Assembly: GCF_025643335.1 (NCBI RefSeq)
Contig: NZ_CP092489.1
Location: forward strand, 3,296,501 to 3,360,500
Direction of reading: 5' to 3'
DNA: 64,000 bases
Source: Endozoicomonas sp. Mp262
GTDB lineage: Bacteria; Pseudomonadota; Gammaproteobacteria; Pseudomonadales; Endozoicomonadaceae
Part shown: piece after piece, positions 54,920-64,000 of the stretch
How positions within the stretch are numbered: the stretch's first letter is position 1
Layout of the letters: each line of letters begins with the position of its first letter
The notes under the pieces: model-generated
The model's database searches: none
Seen by the model: the letters and a program-made list of their open reading frames with translations, nothing else
Told to the model about the DNA's origin: nothing
Made by a program: the position numbers and the translations under genes

Positions 54920-56038
54920 ATGCCCTTTATCATATTTAAATACCTTACCAAGCAGATACTGCAGGTTTTGTTTGCAGTGTCGTCTGTTGTGCTGCTGATA
55001 TTAATGAGTGGCCGCTTTGTCAGCTACCTGGCCCAGGCTGCAAGTGGCACCTTAAAAGCGGATTTTATTTTGGCCATCATGGGGTATCGTATGCCCGAAT
55101 TCCTGGTGATGATCATTCCTTTGGGACTGTTTCTTGGCATTATACTGGCCTATGGGCGGCTCTATGTTGAAAGTGAGATGAGTGTGTTGAGTGCCTGTGG
55201 CTTGAGCCAGAATCAGTTGCTGGGCCTTACCATGATTCCGGCTGTGGTTGTGATGATCCTTGTGGGACTGCTGAGTTTGTATATAGCCCCAATGGGGATT
55301 CAAAAGGTGGAAACCATTCTTGCCACCCAAGATGGCCTCACTGAGTTTGACACAATGGTGCCTGGCCGTTTCCAGTCCATAGATGGGGGTAGCAGGGCAA
55401 CCTATTCTGAATCACTGAGTGATGACCGTCAGAAAATGGAAAAGGTATTTATTGCTCACCGTAATACCCGTTCTGAAAATACCGCAGGAATCACCCTGGT
55501 TCTCGCAGATCATGCCAGGCTTGCAAAACGTGAGGAAGGACAGTCACGTTATCTGATTTTAGAGGATGGCTACCGGTATGATTTGACCCCCGGGCAGCCA
55601 GAAGTCAGGGCGATTAACTATAAAAGCTATGGCATACAAATGCCTGAAAATGACGTTAAGGAAGAAATCACCAAAGAGCAGGCCATGCCCACCCGGAAAC
55701 TTATGGAGAATGGCGGGGCGGATCATATGGCAGAACTTCAGTGGCGCATTTCATTACCGCTTCTGGTGCCTATTATTGTGCTGCTGGCTATTCCCCTGGC
55801 CCAGGTTAACCCCCGCCAGGGACGATTCGCAAAATTATTGCCGGGAATACTGATGTATCTGTTCTATATCATGCTGCTGATCAGTTGCCGGGGAGCTATT
55901 AATGATGGTCGTTTACCTCCGGAGTTAGGGATGTGGTGGGTTCATGCCCTGTACCTGGCGATAGCACTGGGTTTTTACTGCTATCGGCCGTTGAAGTTGA
56001 GGGTTGCCCACAGGAGAAGTGCACGTGCGCAAGCTTGA
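54920..56038 (+). CDS. lptF: LPS export ABC transporter permease LptF
   Basis: A 372-residue YjgP/YjgQ-family permease. YLTKQILQVLFAVSSVVLLI is TM1; two further N-terminal segments, a periplasmic beta-jellyroll (about 130-260) and three C-terminal segments follow. With LptG and the LptB ATPase it extracts LPS from the inner membrane and feeds LptC. The stop overlaps the start of lptG. Confidence 0.95.
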   Translation: MPFIIFKYLTKQILQVLFAVSSVVLLILMSGRFVSYLAQAASGTLKADFILAIMGYRMPEFLVMIIPLGLFLGIILAYGRLYVESEMSVLSACGLSQNQLLGLTMIPAVVVMILVGLLSLYIAPMGIQKVETILATQDGLTEFDTMVPGRFQSIDGGSRATYSESLSDDRQKMEKVFIAHRNTRSENTAGITLVLADHARLAKREEGQSRYLILEDGYRYDLTPGQPEVRAINYKSYGIQMPENDVKEEITKEQAMPTRKLMENGGADHMAELQWRISLPLLVPIIVLLAIPLAQVNPRQGRFAKLLPGILMYLFYIMLLISCRGAINDGRLPPELGMWWVHALYLAIALGFYCYRPLKLRVAHRRSARAQA

Positions 56039-57083
56039 TCGTTATATCGCTATCAATGTCCTGGGAGCAATGGCCGTTGTGCTCATTGGCCTGGTGGTAT
56101 TGGAGTCATTATTTGCTTTTTTGGCCCAGCTGGATGATATGCGGGCCAATTATCAGGTGCTTGATGTATTTATCTATACCGTTCTATTAATGCCAAAAAA
56201 AATCTATGGCTTTATTCCTGCCGCCGCACTGATCGGTTGTTTGGTGGGGCTGGGAAGTATGGCATCAAGCAGTGAGCTGGTGGTGATGAGAGCGGCAGGT
56301 GTTTCCTTATGGCGAATGGTTTGGGCGGCCATCAAGCCCGCCTTGGTGCTTGTGTTCATAGGTATTCTTTTAGGTGAATATTTAGCGCCGGTTTCAGAAC
56401 AGGTTGCTGAAACGCGAAGGACTATCGCACGATCATCAGAAGGGGTTTACTCTGGCGAGGGCTTCTGGCACAGGGAAGGTAATCAGTTTATGTACTTCAA
56501 TGCCGTTGAGCCCAATGGTGTGCTTTATGGCGTGAGTGTTTATAAATTTGATGACGAGATGCATTTGCAAGAGTCTGTTTTTGCCAGGCGAGCTATTTTT
56601 CAGCAAGACCACTGGTTGATGGAAAATGTAAAACACAGCCGGTTTGATGGTGAACGGTTTATTACTGAAGAGAAGCTGGTGGAATCCTGGAATACCCGTT
56701 TGACAACCACTCTATTAAAAGTGGTCGTTGTCAAGCCGGAAGGCTTATCCATTACAGGGTTGCAAGCCTATATCCGTTATCTTGAGCACCAGGGACTTGA
56801 TACTGGTGAGTATGACCTGGCCTTCTGGACCAAAGCACTGCAACCCTTTTCAATCATTGCCCTGGTTTTGGTGGGTATTTCCTTTGTTTTTGGGCCCTTG
56901 CGCTCGGTCAGTATGGGGCTTAGGGTTTTTGCCGGTGTCATCACCGGGGTAGTGTTTATGATCATACAAAACCTGCTGGGTCCTTCCAGCCTGGTCTTTG
57001 GTTTTCCGCCTGTGCTTGCGGTATTAGCCCCGGTGATTATTTGTGCCTGTTTGGGGGGCTATCTTCTCAAAAAAGCGGCTTAA
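56025..57083 (+). CDS. lptG: LPS export ABC transporter permease LptG
   Basis: A 352-residue partner of LptF with the same 3+3 membrane segments and periplasmic jellyroll. RKLDRYIAINVLGAMAVVLI begins TM1 and SSSELVVMRAAGVSLWRM is the coupling-helix region. I place the start at GTG 56025, with AGGAG upstream and family-like N-terminus; an ATG at 56004 is possible. It overlaps lptF by 14 bp. Confidence 0.94.
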   Translation: MRKLDRYIAINVLGAMAVVLIGLVVLESLFAFLAQLDDMRANYQVLDVFIYTVLLMPKKIYGFIPAAALIGCLVGLGSMASSSELVVMRAAGVSLWRMVWAAIKPALVLVFIGILLGEYLAPVSEQVAETRRTIARSSEGVYSGEGFWHREGNQFMYFNAVEPNGVLYGVSVYKFDDEMHLQESVFARRAIFQQDHWLMENVKHSRFDGERFITEEKLVESWNTRLTTTLLKVVVVKPEGLSITGLQAYIRYLEHQGLDTGEYDLAFWTKALQPFSIIALVLVGISFVFGPLRSVSMGLRVFAGVITGVVFMIIQNLLGPSSLVFGFPPVLAVLAPVIICACLGGYLLKKAA

Positions 57084-58884
<1,801 letters not shown>

Positions 58885-58908
58885 GGCAGTAATAGCCTCT
58901 TGATTGGG

Positions 58909-59379
58909 TTATTTATCCAGTATTGTGATTGATCTTGATAGCCGGTCTTGCCAGCTTTTTTTGTCGGGATCGGCTTTCATCCAGAATATGCCAATACCTA
59001 TAAGAAGTAAGGAGGGTATGGCAATGATAAATCTTAGCAGGCTTTGCCTGAAGGTAATAAATTGCCCATTGTTATTGATGATTTTGATTTTCCATGCCTG
59101 CATGCCCAAAGTTTGCCCTTTTTTAGTCCAGCAATAGGTAAAAAAAACGAACATTGTTAAAAGAAGGGCAATATAAAAAACAGGGCCGTCAAGAGAGGAC
59201 CCCTGGCTGGTCATTTGGCGAAGCTCTGCTTCACCATAAATTATCATTTGAATGCCAAGGTTGATAAAACCCACTGCAAATAATAAGGCAATCACCAGAA
59301 ACATGTCATAAAGAATGGCTGCCAGTCGCCTCCAAAGAGGTGCTGGAATAAATGAGTGCGACGTTTTTATTGGCTTCAT
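58909..59379 (-). CDS. RDD family membrane protein
   Basis: A 156-residue protein with three hydrophobic segments. PLWRRLAAILYDMFLVIALLF carries the Arg and Asp of the RDD motif, GQTLGMQAWKIKII is the second conserved block and KKSWQDRLSRS provides the final Asp. The function is not settled; some RDD proteins act in Na+/H+ exchange. The start is the ATG at 59379, preceded by AGGAG; the frame extends 24 codons further upstream. RDD genes commonly neighbour lptFG in related bacteria. Confidence 0.88.
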   Translation of the reverse strand: MKPIKTSHSFIPAPLWRRLAAILYDMFLVIALLFAVGFINLGIQMIIYGEAELRQMTSQGSSLDGPVFYIALLLTMFVFFTYCWTKKGQTLGMQAWKIKIINNNGQFITFRQSLLRFIIAIPSLLLIGIGIFWMKADPDKKSWQDRLSRSITILDK

Positions 59380-59586
59380 GGCGTCTCCTTGACAGGCTTG
59401 GTACGAAGGGTATGGCGATTGACGCTTAGCGGCACTGGTTGAGTCTATCACTATGCCAGGCCAGGCATGAAGCGATGCACGGTCTTTTTTATAGGGTCAT
59501 TAAAAGGTGGCTACTGATTGTCAATGCCATTTAACTTCTGTAGCCTGTTTGACCCAGGCATAGATAAAAGGTGTTCCCGTTAGACC

Positions 59587-60039
59587 ATGATAAAAAAAAC
59601 GGCAGTTATTTTGCTGCTCTTGCTGTTGATGGTTGTCCTGGCCATCATTCTATTGCCAAGAGTGCCCGTTGAGCCTGAGCCGGATCACGGTTTTCAGGAT
59701 TTTTTTAGTACTTATGAAAAGTATGTTGAAGAAATAAAAGGTGAGCGTGGGGAAAGAGAAATTACCGGTGGTAATGGCTGCTCTTTGGCAGATATCGTTA
59801 ATGCCTCGGTAAGGCAATACGGTGTTTCTGTACAGATTCGAGGAAAAACCGGAGAATCTATTGAACTCGAAATAGCACAGGTCAAGAAAAAACAGCTATT
59901 AGAGTGGCTGGCCAGCCTAAGGGTGGATCACGGGTTATATATAGGCAGTATCAAAGTACTTAAAAGCGGATATCCAGGTGAGGTGGCGGTGAGTCAGTTG
60001 GTATTAGTGAAAGCTTCTACCTCATCTATAATCCAGTGA
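59587..60039 (+). CDS. Small single-pass membrane protein, GspM-like
   Basis: 150 residues. There is one N-terminal membrane anchor (VILLLLLLMVVLAIILLP), then a periplasmic coil (FFSTYEKYVEEIKGE) and a ferredoxin-like domain. The ending QLLEWLASLRVDHGLYIGSI...PGEVAVSQLVL resembles the C-terminal domain of type II secretion protein M. No other gsp genes are in the window, so the GspM assignment is tentative; a PilO-like or stand-alone protein is possible. Confidence 0.6.
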   Translation: MIKKTAVILLLLLLMVVLAIILLPRVPVEPEPDHGFQDFFSTYEKYVEEIKGERGEREITGGNGCSLADIVNASVRQYGVSVQIRGKTGESIELEIAQVKKKQLLEWLASLRVDHGLYIGSIKVLKSGYPGEVAVSQLVLVKASTSSIIQ

Positions 60040-60238
60040 TATAGCCTCTTTACTGATTAGCGCTTACTCTATATCTATTCTTTTTACCATTACTTACCCT
60101 TTTTTACTCGACTTTAGGGGACTGTTTCCGTATTTTTCCATATTTTATATGCCCTTTTCGTTGCCGGAGCCTGTGGGATCTGAATATTGCCTGGCTTAAC
60201 ACACTGGTATATTGAAACGGCCTGATCAAGTGGACTTT

Positions 60239-61192
60239 ATGAACCCTAACTACCTGGATTTTGAACAACCCATAGCCGAGCTTGAGGCAAAAATTGAAGA
60301 GTTGCGGCTGGTTGGCAGTGATGCTGAGCTTAATATTTCTGAAGAAATAAATACGCTTCAGGAGAAATGCCGTAGTCTGACCGAATCCATTTTCTCCAAA
60401 TTATCACCCTGGCAGATCGCTCAGCTGGCCAGGCATCCCCGTCGACCTTATACACTGGACTATGTGAAGCATATCTTTACCGAGTTTGATGAGCTTCATG
60501 GCGATCGCCATTTTGCTGATGATCTCTCTATTGTCGGTGGTATGGCCAGGCTGGATGGCAAACCGGTGATGATTATAGGTCATCAGAAAGGACGGGAAAT
60601 AGAGGATAAAGTCAGGCGGAATTTTGGTATGCCCAAGCCTGAAGGATATAGAAAGGCGTGTCGGCTAATGGAAATGGCTGAGCGCTACAAAATGCCGGTA
60701 TTCACCTTTATTGATACCCCGGGTGCTTACCCTGGAATCGGAGCAGAAGAGCGGGGGCAAAGTGAGGCCATTGCCTGGAACCTGGGTTTAATGTCAAGGC
60801 TCAAGACGCCCATTATATCCACCGTTATTGGTGAAGGTGGATCTGGGGGCGCCCTGGCAATAGGTGTCTGTGACCAGTTGGTGATGATGGGCTACTCCAC
60901 TTACTCCGTTATTTCTCCGGAAGGTTGCGCCTCTATTCTGTGGAAAAAGGCGGAGTATGCGTCAACGGCGGCTGAAGCGATGGGTGTCACAGCCGAACGT
61001 TTGAAGGAGCTTGGGTTGGTTGACCGTTTGGTTAAAGAACCCCTGGGTGGCGCCCATCGAGATATGGAAGAAGCCGCTGGCCGATTGAGGTCCGTCTTAC
61101 TTGAGGAACTGGATATCCTGTCAACAATGGATACGGATGCTCTGGTTGAACGGCGATACGCCAAGATACGAAATTATGGAGCCTTGTCCTGA
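60239..61192 (+). CDS. accA: Acetyl-CoA carboxylase carboxyltransferase subunit alpha
   Basis: A 317-residue AccA, which with AccD transfers CO2 from biotin to acetyl-CoA in fatty acid synthesis. [19 protein letters not shown] at the N-terminus, [10 protein letters not shown]-like ([19 protein letters not shown]), [32 protein letters not shown] and [19 protein letters not shown] are diagnostic. The ATG at 60239 matches the family start; a TTG at 60212 is in frame. It is followed directly by tilS, a conserved pair. Confidence 0.96.
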   Translation: MNPNYLDFEQPIAELEAKIEELRLVGSDAELNISEEINTLQEKCRSLTESIFSKLSPWQIAQLARHPRRPYTLDYVKHIFTEFDELHGDRHFADDLSIVGGMARLDGKPVMIIGHQKGREIEDKVRRNFGMPKPEGYRKACRLMEMAERYKMPVFTFIDTPGAYPGIGAEERGQSEAIAWNLGLMSRLKTPIISTVIGEGGSGGALAIGVCDQLVMMGYSTYSVISPEGCASILWKKAEYASTAAEAMGVTAERLKELGLVDRLVKEPLGGAHRDMEEAAGRLRSVLLEELDILSTMDTDALVERRYAKIRNYGALS

Positions 61193-61195
61193 GAC

Positions 61196-62578
61196 ATGGG
61201 ATATCCGGCTGATTTGACTGAAATAGCTGGCAGGGAGCTTAGCCCCTGGCTTAACAGCCCCATTGTGGTGGCCTTTAGTGGAGGGGTGGACTCCACCGTT
61301 TTACTTCACCTGCTGGTTGAACTCAAAAAATGCCAGAAAATCAAGAGCCTTCGTGCAGTTCATGTTAATCATGGCCTGAGTCCCAATGCCAGGTACTGGG
61401 TTGAGCATTGCCAGAAAATCTGCTGCGAGTGGGGTGTCCCTTTTCATGTGGAAGAGGTAAAGGTCAAAAATAATGGAGGGCAAGGTCTGGAGCAAGCTGC
61501 CAGGGCTGCCCGGTATGAGATTTTTGAGCGTTTATTGTCATCGGGGGACTGCCTGGTTCAGGGGCATCATCAGAATGACCAGGCAGAAACATTATTGTTC
61601 CGGTTATTCAGGGGGACGGGGATTGATGGCATGACAGGGATTCCCCGGTCACGGCCTTTAGGCAGGTCGGTATTGGTCAGGCCCCTGTTATCTGTTTCCC
61701 GCGACCAGATCGAATGTTATGCCAGTAAGCATAACCTGCCTCACATTGAGGATGAGTCAAACCACGACCAGCATTTTTCCCGTAATTATCTGCGTCACTC
61801 TCTGCTACCTGCGGTGGAGAAGCGGTGGCCGGGAGCTTCGGTCAGACTGTCGGCACTTGCCGATGAAATGGTCTCAATGAATGAACAGCTGGCTGATTAT
61901 ATTGCCGAGTTAACCCGTTCGGTGCTTCAGACCCGCCCTGAGTGGTTGCTGGGAAATCAGCCGCTGGTGGATTGTGTAAAACTTCAGGGTTTCAAGCCGG
62001 CTACTCAAAAACAGATTATCCGGTTCTGGCTTAAGAGTCAGGAGCTGCCCGTGCCGGGGCGAGAGCTGCTGGACAATCTGTTTACTCAGGCTGTCAATGC
62101 CCGTGTTGATGCCACTCCGCTGTTCTGTTGGCCAGGTTGTCAGCTGAGGCGCTACCAAGGATTGCTGGTTGCAGCCCGGCCAAGTCCCGAGAGCAAGCCT
62201 GTTGGTAATGTGTATTGGGATTGGTCAGCACAGCCGGATTTTTTTCATGAAACGTTGGGTATTTTGCGAGTCAGGGCAAGGCAGATAGATGACCTTGGGG
62301 TACAAGGTGTTAACTTGCCTGTCCGGATTCTTGAAATTCGAACCCGGGAAAAGATTGATCCATCAATGAAGATTTCCGTGGCAGGAAGGGCGGGACGAAA
62401 GACACTAAAGCGCTGGTTACAGGCGTTTAATATTCCTCCCTGGCTAAGAAACCGGATTCCATTTTTATTTTTTAAGGATGAGATGGTAGCAGCTCCAGGG
62501 TTGTGGGTATGTGACAACTATAGGGCACAAGGGGAGGAGGGATACCAGATAATATGGAGTGCTCCCGCCATTGACTGA
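61196..62578 (+). CDS. tilS: tRNA(Ile)-lysidine synthase
   Basis: A 460-residue enzyme that converts cytidine-34 of tRNA-Ile(CAU) to lysidine. The PP-loop ATP-binding motif is VAFSGGVDSTVLLHLL (about residues 25-40), and QGHHQNDQAETLLFRLFRGTG and ESNHDQHFSRNYLRHSLLP are TilS-specific. The C-terminal domain has GRAGRKTLKRWLQAFNIPPWLRNRIP. It starts 3 bp after accA and is probably cotranscribed. Confidence 0.96.
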   Translation: MGYPADLTEIAGRELSPWLNSPIVVAFSGGVDSTVLLHLLVELKKCQKIKSLRAVHVNHGLSPNARYWVEHCQKICCEWGVPFHVEEVKVKNNGGQGLEQAARAARYEIFERLLSSGDCLVQGHHQNDQAETLLFRLFRGTGIDGMTGIPRSRPLGRSVLVRPLLSVSRDQIECYASKHNLPHIEDESNHDQHFSRNYLRHSLLPAVEKRWPGASVRLSALADEMVSMNEQLADYIAELTRSVLQTRPEWLLGNQPLVDCVKLQGFKPATQKQIIRFWLKSQELPVPGRELLDNLFTQAVNARVDATPLFCWPGCQLRRYQGLLVAARPSPESKPVGNVYWDWSAQPDFFHETLGILRVRARQIDDLGVQGVNLPVRILEIRTREKIDPSMKISVAGRAGRKTLKRWLQAFNIPPWLRNRIPFLFFKDEMVAAPGLWVCDNYRAQGEEGYQIIWSAPAID

Positions 62579-62599
62579 GGCCTTCTAAATCAAAGTCCC

Positions 62600-64000
62600 C
62601 TATTCAAACACAGGAACTATCTCGAAGCCTTGAAAGGGTGTGTTGTCTGGAAGGTTTGGCAATGGAATATATTCTGCCTGGAGTGGCAAGAGGGGATAAA
62701 GCACTTTATCTTCGTGAATCGCTTGGCTATATCTTTGATAGTGATGATCCTTTACTGTTGCCGAGCCTAAACAGGGGGTATGGTATTTTTCAATCCGGCC
62801 CGCTCCTGGTTCACAGAATAAGGGATTGCCCCTTGGCGATAAGGCAATTAAATCGAAGCCTGTTCCTACGCCTTGCTCGTCATATAGGGATGCAGGAAGG
62901 GTAATACCACTATAAACGACTATTTCAGGAATGATCATTGTCCGGGCGGAATGACTATTTTTTACTGACACCATTTGGACATCAATTCCTGTATACTCCT
63001 CGTTTTCATCGCGTTTCGCTGAACGCCATTTCAAAGGTGTGTCAGCGCCTGTTGGCTCTCCGCCATTAAGTTGTACAAGTTTACTGTGATAGCTTCTCAA
63101 TAAAAGCGGGTAGTTTATGTTATCTTCAGTAATCAGGCTTTCCGGAGATTTACCCGTTTTTATTTCTTCCATGAAAAGCATCGGAATATTTGATGCCAGT
63201 TGAGCCCAGTCGGCTTTCATTGTTCTGGTGAAGCCTATTCTCTCGTGATCACCGTCTTCGCGAACACTCAATGTTTTAACGATTTCCCTTCCTCTTGCTA
63301 CCTGGGGTCGAGTATCTGGCGTGGGGTCAGAGGCAACGCTACCATCCGGGTTTAAGGGTACCTGTAACCAGAAAGGTGCGGTATAGGGATACGTGTTTTC
63401 ATTGGGGTGTCTGGTGTTTGCAATGATATCAAGGAAGAGTTGTGGTTCTCCTCTCTTATTCTTCCCGTTCTTCCCGTAGTTGATATTTAAGGCGGTTGCT
63501 TTGTAGAAGGTAGGCTTATGGCTATCCGTGTTCAAAGGATCTTCTGCCACAAAATCATCCAGTGTATAAAACTCCTGATTGAATAGTTTGAGAGAACCCT
63601 CTTTGTACCCAAATTGAATGACCTGCAGCTGGCCGTATTGAACCACATAGAGATAACCTGGCGTTTTTATGGAGGAAGCAGCAAAGGCCGCACACTCAGC
63701 TTTCCAGAATGTTAGCGCTAAATTGGCATGGATCCAGTAAAGCAGAGGTAATTTGAAGCCTGATATATTTCCAATGGGGGATGTCTTCCGGCCCCAGCCC
63801 AGCCCTGTGGCTGATGATGAAATTTTCAGGGCAGTTTCGAAGCTCACAGGAAGTGGGTTCATATCTGCACCAGGATCAGCGACTTCCCTTAACAGATAAA
63901 TAGCTCCATCGTCAGAGGCAATGGCTGTCAGTCTCTCTGGAGTGCCATCAGTTCTTTGAACAAAAACATTAGTGAAATTGCCAAATTGTTCATCGGCTTT
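62600..64000 (-). CDS. Large uncharacterised protein (C-terminal part, runs off the window)
   Basis: The frame is open to the right window edge (at least 466 residues); an internal ATG at 63862 is not necessarily the start. No family recognised. The sequence is beta-rich and aromatic with many Gly/Pro turns (FVQRTDGTPERLTAIASDDG, YLYVVQYGQLQVIQFGYKEG, FWLQVPLNPDGSVASDPTPD) and no membrane segment. One edge motif (DDGAIYLLREVAD) suggests repeated beta-propeller-like blades, but I see too little to claim it. It is convergent with tilS (21 bp). Confidence 0.75.
   Translation of the reverse strand, partial: KADEQFGNFTNVFVQRTDGTPERLTAIASDDGAIYLLREVADPGADMNPLPVSFETALKISSSATGLGWGRKTSPIGNISGFKLPLLYWIHANLALTFWKAECAAFAASSIKTPGYLYVVQYGQLQVIQFGYKEGSLKLFNQEFYTLDDFVAEDPLNTDSHKPTFYKATALNINYGKNGKNKRGEPQLFLDIIANTRHPNENTYPYTAPFWLQVPLNPDGSVASDPTPDTRPQVARGREIVKTLSVREDGDHERIGFTRTMKADWAQLASNIPMLFMEEIKTGKSPESLITEDNINYPLLLRSYHSKLVQLNGGEPTGADTPLKWRSAKRDENEEYTGIDVQMVSVKNSHSARTMIIPEIVVYSGITLPASLYDEQGVGTGFDLIALSPRGNPLFCEPGAGRIEKYHTPCLGSATVKDHHYQRYSQAIHEDKVLYPLLPLQAEYIPLPNLPDNTPFQGFEIVPVFE

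Overview
The window looks like a chromosome segment of a gammaproteobacterium. The housekeeping order (lpxL/minCDE; rluB-scpB-scpA-trpS-yciO...rnm/yciB-yciI; valS/holC-pepA/lptF-lptG; accA-tilS) is the one seen in Pseudomonas-like and Oceanospirillales genomes. The many AT-rich genes for large secreted or eukaryote-like proteins, a type I-F CRISPR remnant and several small palindromic repeat families suggest a host-associated member such as an Endozoicomonas relative. That lineage assignment is inference; no rRNA or tRNA gene was seen.

Layout. 1-2.9 kb: end of a CUT2-type sugar ABC transporter operon plus a GH4 glycosidase. 3.2-7.4 kb: RND efflux pump and its adaptor. 7.7-9.6 kb: minE, minD, minC, with lpxL divergent. 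10.8-18.4 kb: accessory region with a 1208-aa unknown protein, a secreted SET-domain plus seven-zinc-finger protein, and a collapsed type I-F CRISPR locus (cas1, a cas2-3 stump, 4 repeats). 18.6-23.4 kb: POT-family transporter and rapA. 23.7-29.2 kb: SOS-type yebG, then the rluB/scpB/scpA/trpS/yciO block. 29.3-33.9 kb: an island with a MITE-like element, a secreted 524-aa protein and an autotransporter split at a G10 tract, lying between yciO and rnm. 34-40.6 kb: rnm, yciB, yciI, an SH3-domain protein, an O-methyltransferase, bolA, a ferredoxin and class I fumarase. 40.6-47.1 kb: a 2145-aa secreted cysteine-rich protein. 47.6-57.1 kb: valS, holC, pepA, lptF and lptG, with a secreted Cys-rich 600-aa gene inserted between holC and valS. 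57.8-64 kb: a broken tnaA, an RDD protein, a GspM-like protein, accA, tilS and part of a large unknown gene.

The most striking observation is the gene at 14.7-16.95 kb. It encodes an N-terminal hydrophobic export-type segment, a PRDM-like SET methyltransferase domain and seven consecutive C2H2/C2HC zinc fingers. This is a metazoan-type chromatin regulator architecture in a bacterial gene, and a plausible secreted nucleomodulin. It belongs to a set of four AT-rich genes (14.7, 29.8, 47.1 and 50.8 kb) with N-terminal export-type segments, placed singly at the junctions between conserved operons. The second strong signal is the autotransporter: removing one G from its G10 tract joins the two open frames into one ~798-residue protein, which points to phase variation.
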